The notes under the pieces are model-generated. The model was not told where the DNA came from. It made no database searches and was given only the letters and a program-made list of their open reading frames with translations. The translations under genes and the position numbers were made by a program. A stretch of 64,000 bases of DNA from Rhodocyclales bacterium (lineage in GTDB: Bacteria; Pseudomonadota; Gammaproteobacteria; Burkholderiales; Rhodocyclaceae). The stretch covers positions 1 through 64,000 of the forward strand of contig JACPEH010000008.1 in NCBI GenBank assembly GCA_016183655.1, written 5' to 3'. Shown piece by piece: positions 15,067 through 22,774 of this stretch; positions within the stretch are counted from its first letter, which is position 1; every line of letters starts with the position of its first letter.

Positions 15067-15444
15067 TCATTTGCCGACCCGCGCCGGATCGCGCGGATCG
15101 GGGTTTTCCGGCGCCTCGGCCGGCTTCCCGGAGTCGTCTGCGACGTGAGCCTGGGCCGCCCGCTGCCGGACCCAGTCCTCGAACGGAATTTCGGCCACTT
15201 CGGGAACGCGGCGCTCGGGCGTGCGCCGCCGATCCTTCCATCCCGGCGGCGGCCCCTTTTCGGCGTCGCGACGATCCGCGTGCAGGCGGCGCTCCGGCGG
15301 TCCCTGGTCGACCTGTCGGCGCTCGTCGTTCAAGCGGCGTTCGGGTGCGCCGACGTCGATCAGCCGGCGATCCGAATCCAGACGACGGTCGTCCGTGGCG
15401 CGCCGTTCTACCTTGCCGCGTTGCTTGTTGCCACCCCGGTTCAT
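15067..15444 (-). CDS. small charged protein with repeated E/D-R-R motifs
   Basis: A 125-residue soluble protein, unrecognised. Residues 10-80 repeat a short unit ending in ERR or DRR roughly every 6-12 residues (ERRATDDRR, DSDRRLIDVG, PERRLNDERR, PERRLHADRR, KDRRRTPERR). The C-terminal third is acidic and Pro-rich. GGAGGGGG sits just before the ATG, which supports the gene over the longer frame on the other strand. Base composition matches neighbours. Repeats of this kind may bind nucleic acid or acidic partners, but that is only inference. It stands alone, downstream of the frameshifted small gene at 15521-15701 on the same strand. Confidence 0.6.
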   Translation of the reverse strand: MNRGGNKQRGKVERRATDDRRLDSDRRLIDVGAPERRLNDERRQVDQGPPERRLHADRRDAEKGPPPGWKDRRRTPERRVPEVAEIPFEDWVRQRAAQAHVADDSGKPAEAPENPDPRDPARVGK

Positions 15445-15520
15445 GCCCCCTCCGCCGATGTCCCCGTCCTGCCGATGCTACATCACTTCCGCATCGGCGC
15501 TGAAACGCTCCGGGAGCGGA

Positions 15521-15701
15521 CTACACAGTCCGAAAGCCGAGACAGGCGCCCGCCTCCACTGCCCGCTGCGATGCCTCGCCGCCGCTCTGCAAGGCGGCCT
15601 GGCGCGTTTCAAGCTGTTCGAGCTGACCGGACACGGTCGCCCTGGCTGGCGGTGAGCGACGAGATGCTGCTGGCGGAAAAACCGGTCGGCGGGATGACCA
15701 T
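15521..15701 (-). pseudogene. possible frameshifted small gene
   Basis: From an ATG at 15701, behind AGGGG, the frame reads MVIPPTGFSASSISSLTAS and soon loses sense; in another frame the same strand continues VSGQLEQLETRQAALQSGG to a stop at 15521. Joined by one frame change this would give a protein of about 60 residues with a Ser-rich start and a Q/E-rich coiled coil, similar in style to FlxA-like proteins. A good promoter lies just upstream. It may equally be non-coding; the frameshift could also be a sequencing error. Confidence 0.3.
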
Positions 15702-15725
15702 GACAAACCCCTGAGCGTACCCGTC

Positions 15726-15753
15726 AGTATAGGGCCGACCCGCCTTAAATCAA
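15726..15753 (-). promoter_or_regulatory. sigma-70 promoter, minus strand
   Basis: On the minus strand TTGATT (15753-15748), 16 bases, TATACT (15731-15726). Transcription would start near 15719, just before the possible small gene at 15701. Confidence 0.6.
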
Positions 15754-15758
15754 CCGAG

Positions 15759-15788
15759 TTGACCGGCCTGCGCGTTTGTCACGACAAT
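15759..15788 (+). promoter_or_regulatory. sigma-70 promoter of bcp-phoH
   Basis: TTGACC (15759-15764), 18 bases, GACAAT (15783-15788), 28 bases before the bcp start codon. It is back to back with the minus-strand promoter, the two -35 boxes being 5 bases apart. Confidence 0.5.
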
Positions 15789-15815
15789 CGTCGCAACAGC
15801 CCCACGGAGTCCTTG

Positions 15816-16280
15816 ATGATCGACCAGCCCGTCGCCGATTTCACGCTACCCGCCACCGGCGGCCACAGCTTCACCCTCTCCGCGCAACGCGGCAAGACCG
15901 TCATCCTCTATTTCTACCCGAAGGACAGCACGCCCGGCTGCACCACCGAGGCGCAGCAGTTCCGCGACCTGCACAACGACTTTGCGGCGAATGGCTGCGT
16001 CGTCGCCGGCGTGTCGCGCGACTCGCTGCGCTCGCACGAAAACTTCAGCGCGAAGCAGACGCTGCCGTTCGCGCTGCTCTCGGACGCCGACGAGGCGCTG
16101 TGCTCGCAGTTTTCGGTGATCAAGCAGAAGAAACTCTACGGAAAGGAGGTTCGCGGTATCGAGCGCAGCACCTTCGTCATCGACGGCCAGGGCATGCTGC
16201 GCAGGGAATGGCGCGGGGTAAAGGTGCCCGGCCATGCCCAGGAAGTGCTGGACTACGTGACAACCCTCAGCGAGAGATAA
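15816..16280 (+). CDS. bcp: peroxiredoxin, Bcp/PrxQ type
   Basis: A 154-residue thiol peroxidase that reduces hydrogen and alkyl peroxides in the cytoplasm. VILYFYPKDSTPGCTTEAQQFRD carries the peroxidatic Cys. In E. coli Bcp the resolving Cys lies five residues later; here that residue is Gln, so the protein must use another Cys (for example GCVVAGVSRDS or LCSQFSV) or act as a 1-Cys type. The start at 15816 is preferred for the GGAG about 9 bases upstream; the frame is open to 15759. It precedes phoH by 15 bases, probably in one transcript. Confidence 0.93.
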   Translation: MIDQPVADFTLPATGGHSFTLSAQRGKTVILYFYPKDSTPGCTTEAQQFRDLHNDFAANGCVVAGVSRDSLRSHENFSAKQTLPFALLSDADEALCSQFSVIKQKKLYGKEVRGIERSTFVIDGQGMLRREWRGVKVPGHAQEVLDYVTTLSER

Positions 16281-16295
16281 CGGAGACCCACCATC

Positions 16296-17714
16296 ATGGC
16301 CCGCAAACCCGCAGCGAAAGCCAAGTCAGAGCCTGTCACCAAGATCTTCGTCCTCGACACCAACGTGCTGATGCACGACCCGACCAGCCTCTACCGCTTC
16401 GAGGAGCATGACGTCTATCTGCCGATCATGACGCTCGAAGAGCTCGACAACAACAAGAAGGGCATGTCCGAAATCTCGCGCAACGCGCGCCAGGCGACGC
16501 GCACCCTCGACGAGATCGTCTGCAGCTTCGAGAACGGCATCGAGAGCGGCATCCCGCTCGACGGGCCGTCGAAGCGCCTGGCCAGCGGCCGCCTCTTCCT
16601 GCAGACCGAAGCGATCGCCGCCGACCTGCCGGCGGCGCTGCCGACCTCGAAGTACGACAACCAGATCCTCGCCGTCGTCATCCACCTGCAGCGCAAGCAC
16701 CCGCGCCGCCCGGTGATCCTCGTCTCGAAGGACATCAACATGCGCATCAAGGCCCGCGCACTCGGGCTGGAGGCGCAGGACTACTTCAACGACAAGGTGC
16801 TGGAGGACACCGACCTGCTGTACACCGGCATGCGCCAGCTGCCCGCCGATTTCTGGGACAAGCACGGCCAGGGCATGGAATCGTGGAAGCAGGACGGGCA
16901 CACGATGTACCGCGTCAAGGGGCCGCTCAGCTCGCAGATGCTGGTGAACGAATTCCTCTTCATCGACGGCGACCCGGCCTTTGCGGCGATCGTGAAGGAC
17001 GTTTCCGGCAAGACCGCCGAGTTCGCCACGCTGACCGACTACACGCACCCGAAGAACGGCATCTGGGGCATCACCGCGCGCAACCGCGAGCAGAACTTCG
17101 CGCTCAACCTGCTGATGAATCCGGCGGTCGACTTCATCACCCTGCTCGGCCAGGCCGGCACCGGCAAGACGCTGTTGACGCTCGCCGCCGGCCTGACGCA
17201 GGTGCTGGAGACGAAGCTCTACGCCGAGATCATCATGACCCGCGTCACCGTCCCGGTCGGCGAGGACATCGGTTTCCTGCCCGGCACCGAGGAGGAGAAG
17301 ATGACGCCGTGGATGGGCGCGCTGGAGGACAACCTCGACGTGTTGAACAAGACCGACGAGCAGGCCGGCGACTGGGGGCGGGCGGCGACGATGGACCTGA
17401 TCCGCAGCCGGATCAAGGTCAAGTCGCTGAACTTCATGCGCGGCCGCACCTTCCTCAACAAGTACCTGATCATCGACGAGGCGCAGAACCTGACGCCGAA
17501 GCAGATGAAGACGCTGATCACGCGTGCCGGCCCGGGGACCAAGGTGGTCTGCCTGGGCAACATCGCGCAGATCGACACGCCCTACCTGACCGAGGGCAGC
17601 TCCGGCCTGACCTACGTCGTCGACCGCTTCAAGGGCTGGGAGCACTCCGGCCACATCACGCTGCAGCGCGGCGAGCGCTCGCGGCTGGCGGACCACGCCG
17701 CCGAGGTGCTGTAA
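16296..17714 (+). CDS. PhoH-like ATPase with N-terminal PIN domain
   Basis: A 472-residue fusion of a PIN nuclease domain (about 15-150; KIFVLDTNVLMHDP) with a PhoH P-loop ATPase (about 260-470). Walker A is LLGQAGTGKTLL near 284-295 and Walker B is YLIIDEAQNLTPKQMK. This is the PhoH2 arrangement, linked in other bacteria to RNA unwinding and cleavage; the older name of phosphate-starvation-inducible protein is only a family label. A GGAG lies upstream of the ATG. Followed by a GC-rich hairpin at 17725-17746. Confidence 0.92.
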   Translation: MARKPAAKAKSEPVTKIFVLDTNVLMHDPTSLYRFEEHDVYLPIMTLEELDNNKKGMSEISRNARQATRTLDEIVCSFENGIESGIPLDGPSKRLASGRLFLQTEAIAADLPAALPTSKYDNQILAVVIHLQRKHPRRPVILVSKDINMRIKARALGLEAQDYFNDKVLEDTDLLYTGMRQLPADFWDKHGQGMESWKQDGHTMYRVKGPLSSQMLVNEFLFIDGDPAFAAIVKDVSGKTAEFATLTDYTHPKNGIWGITARNREQNFALNLLMNPAVDFITLLGQAGTGKTLLTLAAGLTQVLETKLYAEIIMTRVTVPVGEDIGFLPGTEEEKMTPWMGALEDNLDVLNKTDEQAGDWGRAATMDLIRSRIKVKSLNFMRGRTFLNKYLIIDEAQNLTPKQMKTLITRAGPGTKVVCLGNIAQIDTPYLTEGSSGLTYVVDRFKGWEHSGHITLQRGERSRLADHAAEVL

Positions 17715-17724
17715 GCCGCAAGGC

Positions 17725-17746
17725 GCCGCCGGCTGCGGCCGGCGGC
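17725..17746 (+). terminator. GC hairpin after phoH without a T run
   Basis: GCCGCCGGC-TGCG-GCCGGCGGC is a perfect 9-bp stem 10 bases past the phoH stop codon. No T tract follows, so it may be a pause or RNA-stability element and not an intrinsic terminator. Confidence 0.5.
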
Positions 17747-17869
17747 TGTGCCGTCGAGGCGGAACGCCCCCTCGATGCTGCGAAGCGAATCCCCTTGGGG
17801 GACGGCCGCCCCCGTTTCCCCGCCCATCCGCACACTGGCGCGGCGCCGTCGGCGGACTACGATGGGTAG

Positions 17870-20707
17870 ATGTCCACCTCCCCGCTTTTCCCTTCCGCCC
17901 CCGCCGGCGACGAGGCGACGCGCCTGCTCGCCGTCGTTCGCGAACTGGCGCGCGAGATGCGCCACGACGGCGGCGACGTCGAGCGCTGCGGCCTCGATCA
18001 TTCGCTCGAACGCGATTTCGGCCTCGACAGCCTGACCCGGCTCGAACTGCTGACTCGGCTGCAGCACGAATTCGGGCTGCCGCCGGAATCGGCGGACGGC
18101 AGCCCGGACGCGGAAGCGCTGGCGATGGCGGAGACGCCGCGCGACCTGCTGCGCCTGCTCGCCCCAACCGCCGCCGCGGCCCCGACGCCGGCGGCGGCCG
18201 CTCCGGCAAGCGCGCCGGCTACGGTTGCCGCGCCGGAGCGGCGCACGCAGGCGAAAGCCGACGCCGACACGCTGACCGGGCTGCTCGACTGGCACGCCGA
18301 ACGGCATCCGGCCTGGACCTACATCCGCCTGTTCGAGGACGCCGCGGCGCCACCGCAGGACATCGCCTACGGCCGGCTGCGCGCGGAGGCGATCGCCGTC
18401 GCCGCCGGCCTGCTCGCGCACGACCTCCGCCCCGGCGACCGCGTCGCGATCATGCTGCCCACCTGCCGCGGCTTCTTCGCCGCGTTCTACGGCATCCTCT
18501 ACGCCGGCGGCGTGCCGGTGCCGCTCTATCCGCCGGCGCGCCCGTCGCAGCTCGAAGACCACATGCGCCGCATCGCCGGCATCGTCGCCAACGCCGGCGC
18601 CGCGGTGCTGATCGCCGACGCCCGGGCGCGACTGCTCGGCCACCTGCTGCAGGCCGAATGCGCGGCGCTGCGCGTGGTCGCCACGGTCGACGAACTGGCG
18701 CTCGACGCAGCGCCGGCGCTGCCGCGGCCGGCCCCGGGCGAGATCGCCTTCCTGCAATACACCTCGGGCAGCACCGGCCAGCCGAAGGGGGTCGTGCTGA
18801 CGCACGCCAACCTCATCGCCAACCTGCACGCGATGGAGGAAGCGAGCGGCGTCACCGCCGACGACGTGTTCGTCTCCTGGCTGCCGCTGTACCACGACAT
18901 GGGGCTGATCGGCGCCTGCCTGGGCAGCCTGTCGGTCGGCTTCCGCCTCGTGCTGATGTCGCCGCTCACCTTCCTCGCCCGCCCCGAGCGCTGGCTGTGG
19001 ACGATCGACGAAGAGCGCGGCACCGTCTCGGCGGCCCCCAATTTCGCCTACGAGATCTGCGCCACGAAGATCGACGCGGCGGCGCTCGCCGGGCTCGACC
19101 TCTCTCGCTGGCGGCTCGCCTACAACGGCGCCGAGCCGGTCGCCGCCGGCACGCTGCAGCGTTTCTGCGAGCGCTTCGCGGCCTACGGCTTCGCCCCCGC
19201 GGCGATGACGCCGGTGTATGGGCTGGCGGAGAACTCGGTCGGGCTGAGCTTTCCGCCGGTCGGGCGCGGTCCGCGGGTCGAGCGCATCGAGCGCAGCGCG
19301 CTCGCCGCCGGCGAGGCGCGACCGGCCGGCGACGATGCCGTCAACCCGCTGCAGGTCGTCTGCTGCGGCCGCGTGCTGCCCGGGCACCAGCTGCGCATCG
19401 TCGACGACGACGGCCGGGCGCTGCCCGAGCGCCGCGTCGGCCGCGTGCAGTTCCGCGGCCCGTCGGCGACCGCCGGCTACTTCCGGCAGGTCGATGCGAC
19501 GCTGTTCGACGGCGACTGGCTGAACACCGGCGACCTCGGCTACCTCGCCGCCGGTGAGCTCTACCTGACCGGCCGCAGCAAGGACATCATCATCCGCGGC
19601 GGCCACAACCTCTATCCGCAGGAGCTGGAGGAGGCGGTCGGCGGGCTGCACGGCGTGCGCCGCGGCGGCGTCGCCGTCTTCCCGGCAAGCGATCCGCGCA
19701 GCGGCAGCGAGCGGCTGGTGGTCCTCGCCGAAACCTCGCTTGCCGACGCCGCCGGGCGCGCGCGGCTCGGAGCCGAGATCGCCAGGCTTGCCGTCGACCT
19801 GCTCGGCCAACCCGCCGACGACATCGTGCTGGCGCCGCCGCGAACGGTGCTCAAGACATCGAGTGGAAAGATCCGGCGCAGCGCCTGCCGCGAGCGCTAC
19901 GAAAGCGGCGAACTGGCGCGCCCGGCGCCGGCGCCCTGGCTGCAACTGCTTCGCCTCGGGCTGGGCGGCGTTCGGGCGCGGACGGCGACGGCGCTGCACA
20001 GCGCCGCCGAAGGGATCTGGTCGGCCTGGGCATGGACCGTGTTCGCCGCCATCGTTCCCTTCGCCTGGCTGCTGGTGACGCTGGCGCCGACGCTCGCGCT
20101 GCGGCGCCGCTGCGCCCGGCGCTGCGCCCGGCTGGCGCTGGCCGCCTGCGGCCTGCGGCCGCAGGTCGAGGGCGTGGCGCAGCTGGAGCAGGGGCCGCCC
20201 TGCGTCATCGCCGCCAACCACGCCAGCTATCTCGACGGGCTGATCCTCACCGCCGTGCTGCCGCCGCGCTTCGCCTACATCGCCAAGCGCGAACTGGCGC
20301 AGCGGCCGCTGGCGGCGATCCCGCTCGCCCGGCTGGGCTGCACCTTCGTCGAGCGCTTCGACAACGTGCGCGGCATCGCCGACACGCGCGAACTCGAAGC
20401 CCGAGCCGCCGCCGGCGATTCGCTGCTCTTTTTCCCGGAAGGCACCTTCCGCGCCGCACCGGGGCTGCAAGCCTTCCGTCTCGGCGCCTTCGCCGTCGCC
20501 GCCGGCAGCGGCCTGCCGGTGGTGCCGCTGTGCCTGCGCGGCACGCGGCGGCTGTTGCGCGACGGGCAATGGCGGCCCCGCCGCAGCCCGCTCGCAGTGC
20601 TGGTCGGCCCGCCGCTGCAGCCGCGGGGGGACGCATGGGCAAACGTCGTCCGCCTGCGCGACGCAACCCGCGCGTGGATCGGCGAACGGGTGGGGGAAAG
20701 CGGCTAG
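17870..20707 (+). CDS. ACP / fatty acyl-AMP ligase / PlsC-type acyltransferase fusion
   Basis: A 945-residue three-domain protein. Residues 15-100 form an acyl carrier domain; Ser54 in DFGLDSLTRLEL is the phosphopantetheine site. After an Ala/Pro linker (about 100-130) a fatty acyl-AMP ligase spans about 135-680: P-loop YTSGSTGQPKG at 297-307, SWLPLYHDMGLIG, NTGDLGYL and KIRRSACRERY. One or two hydrophobic segments lie around 720-750. A glycerol-phosphate acyltransferase domain ends the protein: NHASYLDG (HX4D) near 783 and FFPEGTFR near 852. The obvious reading is activation of a fatty acid, loading on the built-in carrier, then transfer to an acceptor at the membrane. The acceptor is unknown. 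No neighbouring lipid genes. Confidence 0.88.
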   Translation: MSTSPLFPSAPAGDEATRLLAVVRELAREMRHDGGDVERCGLDHSLERDFGLDSLTRLELLTRLQHEFGLPPESADGSPDAEALAMAETPRDLLRLLAPTAAAAPTPAAAAPASAPATVAAPERRTQAKADADTLTGLLDWHAERHPAWTYIRLFEDAAAPPQDIAYGRLRAEAIAVAAGLLAHDLRPGDRVAIMLPTCRGFFAAFYGILYAGGVPVPLYPPARPSQLEDHMRRIAGIVANAGAAVLIADARARLLGHLLQAECAALRVVATVDELALDAAPALPRPAPGEIAFLQYTSGSTGQPKGVVLTHANLIANLHAMEEASGVTADDVFVSWLPLYHDMGLIGACLGSLSVGFRLVLMSPLTFLARPERWLWTIDEERGTVSAAPNFAYEICATKIDAAALAGLDLSRWRLAYNGAEPVAAGTLQRFCERFAAYGFAPAAMTPVYGLAENSVGLSFPPVGRGPRVERIERSALAAGEARPAGDDAVNPLQVVCCGRVLPGHQLRIVDDDGRALPERRVGRVQFRGPSATAGYFRQVDATLFDGDWLNTGDLGYLAAGELYLTGRSKDIIIRGGHNLYPQELEEAVGGLHGVRRGGVAVFPASDPRSGSERLVVLAETSLADAAGRARLGAEIARLAVDLLGQPADDIVLAPPRTVLKTSSGKIRRSACRERYESGELARPAPAPWLQLLRLGLGGVRARTATALHSAAEGIWSAWAWTVFAAIVPFAWLLVTLAPTLALRRRCARRCARLALAACGLRPQVEGVAQLEQGPPCVIAANHASYLDGLILTAVLPPRFAYIAKRELAQRPLAAIPLARLGCTFVERFDNVRGIADTRELEARAAAGDSLLFFPEGTFRAAPGLQAFRLGAFAVAAGSGLPVVPLCLRGTRRLLRDGQWRPRRSPLAVLVGPPLQPRGDAWANVVRLRDATRAWIGERVGESG

Positions 20708-20768
20708 TTTGCCGTTCCGGCGAACCCCGCAAACGCACGCGCCGGGCGCCGGTGACCGGTGCCCGACT

Positions 20769-20797
20769 CCTGGATTCCGGGTCAAGCCCGGAATGAC
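20769..20797. repeat. dispersed palindromic repeat, third copy
   Basis: CCTGGATTCCGGGTCAAGCC and the following nine bases match, in reverse complement, the unit at 2466-2494 (ATTCCGGGC-TTGA-CCCGGAAT core). It lies between two convergent genes, as does the other pair. Confidence 0.8.
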
Positions 20798-20837
20798 GGG
20801 AGGCCGCGTCGACCGGCTCCGGGGGGAGCGGCTGGCG

Positions 20838-21443
20838 TCAGAGGAAACCCTGCCCGCGCAGCGCCTGGATGACCACCCGCGCCAGCTCGGTGGCGCCCTT
20901 GGCCGCATCCTCGGGGGCGAAGGATTCGGTCGTCGCCGACCACAGCAGGCTTTCCCCCGGCACCTGCCAGAGGTTGCTCTCCAGCGTCACCACCTCGTAG
21001 TTGTAGGTGCTCGGCGGCATCACCATCACCGACGAGTAGTAGCCGTAGAAGCCGCGGCGGAAGCCGACCGACGGCATCAGCATCGGCTGCGCCGGATAGA
21101 CCCCGATCCGCCGTTCGGTGCCGACCAGCCGCGTCGTCAGCACGCAATCGGCGCCCGACTTCGCGACCGCATCGCGCACGCGCGGCAGGTCGGCCTCGGC
21201 CAGGCCGGGCACCAGCGTATAGCTGGCAATGGCCGTCACCCCCGCCGCCTGCAGCTGCTGCACGAACCGGTCCTCGAACACGCGCCGGCTGGCGCCGTCG
21301 TCGCCGAAGCCCATCACCAGCACGCGCTGGAAGCGCGGGCCGTGGTAGGCGGCATCGCGCCAGGAATTGGTGATCCGCGTCGGCGACGCGCAGGCGCCGA
21401 GCAGCAGCACGATCAGCAGGCAAAGCAGCGGACGAAGCTTCAT
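20838..21443 (-). CDS. DUF4136-like lipoprotein
   Basis: A 201-residue predicted outer-membrane lipoprotein. The signal MKLRPLLCLLIVLLLGAC ends in a lipobox, LGAC, giving lipidation at Cys18. The mature part (FQRVLVMGFGDDGASRRVFEDRF, GADCVLTTRL, YYSSVMVMPPSTYNYEVVTLESNLW) resembles the DUF4136/DUF4154-like lipoprotein group with an alpha/beta fold of unknown function. GGAAGGAGG precedes the ATG. It is divergent from the Tat-exported transglutaminase-like gene; the 111 bases between hold a shared promoter region. Confidence 0.8.
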   Translation of the reverse strand: MKLRPLLCLLIVLLLGACASPTRITNSWRDAAYHGPRFQRVLVMGFGDDGASRRVFEDRFVQQLQAAGVTAIASYTLVPGLAEADLPRVRDAVAKSGADCVLTTRLVGTERRIGVYPAQPMLMPSVGFRRGFYGYYSSVMVMPPSTYNYEVVTLESNLWQVPGESLLWSATTESFAPEDAAKGATELARVVIQALRGQGFL

Positions 21444-21486
21444 CACCACCTCCTTCCCGTTGAGTTTAGGCCCGCGGCCGGTCTGA

Positions 21487-21492
21487 TACAAT
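21487..21492 (+). promoter_or_regulatory. possible extended -10 promoter element
   Basis: TGATACAAT places TACAAT at 21487-21492 with a TG motif just upstream. The nearest -35-like box (TTGAGT, 21460) is 21 bases away, too far, so an extended -10 promoter or activator dependence is likely. The element precedes the hairpin and the gene at 21555. Confidence 0.35.
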
Positions 21493-21506
21493 TCTTCGCA
21501 TCCAGA

Positions 21507-21528
21507 GGCCGTGTCGTCCGACACGGCC
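21507..21528 (+). promoter_or_regulatory. 10-bp hairpin in the leader of the transglutaminase-like gene
   Basis: GGCCGTGTCG-TC-CGACACGGCC is a perfect palindromic stem followed by TTGTCGCTTTTT, then the ribosome binding site GGAGG and a GTG start at 21555. It resembles an intrinsic terminator placed in a leader, so an attenuator, an operator or the end of an unseen small RNA are all possible. Confidence 0.5.
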
Positions 21529-21554
21529 TTGTCGCTTTTTGCAGTGGAGGTTTC

Positions 21555-22736
21555 GTGAAACGACGCGACTTCATCGCTGCCGCCGCAGCGCTGCCGATCC
21601 TCGGCAGCGGCAACGCGCTGGCGGCGCCGGCGGTCAGGAAGAAAGCCACCGCCAAACCGGCCCCGAAAAAAACCACGACGACGGCGAAGAAACCGGTCGC
21701 CGCCGCCGAGGCGAACGAGAATCGCGTCACCGCCGCAGCGCTGCCGCAGGAACCCGCCGCACGCTGGCGCACCTACGATCTGGCCACGCGCATCGAGGTC
21801 CGCCGCGGCAACGGCCCGACCAGGCTGTGGCTGCCGCTGGCGATGTTCAAGGACACGCCGTGGCAGCGCGCCCTCGGCCACCGCTGGCAGGGCAATTTCG
21901 AACGCGCCGGGATCTACCGCGATCCCGCCGCCGAAATGGAGGTGTTCACCGCCGAATGGAAGGACGGGGTGCAGCCGCAGCTCGAACTCTCCAGCCGCGT
22001 CGAGACGCAGGACCGACACTTCGACGTGACGAGGAAGCACTGCGCGCCGGAACGCGGCGAGATCCTGCGCCGCAACCTGCAGAGCACCGAACTGATGCCG
22101 ATCAACGAGAAGACGCGCGAGATCGCCGAACGCATCGTCGGCCGCGTCAGGGATCCGCTGGCGCAGGGCAAGGTGCTCTACGACTGGGTCGCCGACCGCG
22201 CACTGCGCGACCCGGAAACGCCGGCGCTCGCCGCCGGCGGCATCGACACGCCGCCGGAACTGGCCAACGCGCTCGGCCGCAACGCCGGCCACGCGCTGCT
22301 CTTCGTCGCGCTGGCGCGCGCCGTCGGCCTGCCGGCGCGACCGGTGTTCGGCCTGCGCTGCGACTATTCGAAGCTGTTCCCCAGTCTCGGCGCCCTCGGC
22401 GAACTCAACCGCGCCTTCCACTGCCGCGCCGAGTTCTACGCCCCCGGCTACGACTGGATTCCGGTCAACCCGGCCGACCTGCGCCAGGTGGTCATCGCCG
22501 AAAAACTGTCGCCGGACGACGGCCGGCTGGCGGTCTTGAAGAAGCTGCTCTTCGGCTTCTGGGAAATGAACTGGATCGGGCTCAACACCGCGCTTGAGGT
22601 GACGCCGCAAGACAGCCGCTCGCGCCCGCTGCCCTTCCTCGCCACGCCGCACGTCGAGACCGCCGACGGCGTGCTCGACACCGCCGACGCCGAGCGCTTC
22701 GTCGTCAGCATCAAGGCCAGCCGCAGCGAGGGCTGA
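21555..22736 (+). CDS. Tat-exported transglutaminase-like protein lacking the catalytic Cys
   Basis: A 393-residue protein starting at GTG behind GGAGG. The N-terminus VKRRDFIAAAAALP is a twin-arginine signal, followed by an Ala/Lys/Pro/Thr-rich linker to about residue 65. The remainder aligns with the transglutaminase core: LARAVGLPARPVFGLR and FHCRAEFYAPGYDWIPVNPADL. In active enzymes the triad is Cys-His-Asp; here the Cys position reads Asn243 (GRNAGHALLF), His289 is present and the Asp position is Asn305. It is therefore probably a non-catalytic periplasmic protein using the fold for binding. Neighbours give no pathway. Confidence 0.78.
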   Translation: MKRRDFIAAAAALPILGSGNALAAPAVRKKATAKPAPKKTTTTAKKPVAAAEANENRVTAAALPQEPAARWRTYDLATRIEVRRGNGPTRLWLPLAMFKDTPWQRALGHRWQGNFERAGIYRDPAAEMEVFTAEWKDGVQPQLELSSRVETQDRHFDVTRKHCAPERGEILRRNLQSTELMPINEKTREIAERIVGRVRDPLAQGKVLYDWVADRALRDPETPALAAGGIDTPPELANALGRNAGHALLFVALARAVGLPARPVFGLRCDYSKLFPSLGALGELNRAFHCRAEFYAPGYDWIPVNPADLRQVVIAEKLSPDDGRLAVLKKLLFGFWEMNWIGLNTALEVTPQDSRSRPLPFLATPHVETADGVLDTADAERFVVSIKASRSEG

Positions 22737-22774
22737 GCGCCGCCGGCACGCACCCCACCTGACGGCGGGCGGCG

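Larger units (their letters stand above)
15445..15815. other. region with divergent promoters and a broken small gene
   Basis: No intact gene is convincing. A minus-strand promoter (15726-15753) leads into a possible frameshifted small gene (15521-15701), and a plus-strand promoter (15759-15788) leads into bcp; each has its own entry. Confidence 0.5.

Noticed and set aside
14908..15714. 268-codon plus-strand frame opposite the E/D-R-R protein
   Set aside because: No ribosome binding site or domain; the minus-strand frame has a good site and a coherent repeat.
17612..20908. 1098-codon open frame on the minus strand opposite the ACP-ligase-acyltransferase gene
   Set aside because: It is an antisense shadow caused by GC-rich codon use; Arg/Ala/Gly-rich, no domains, no ribosome binding site.
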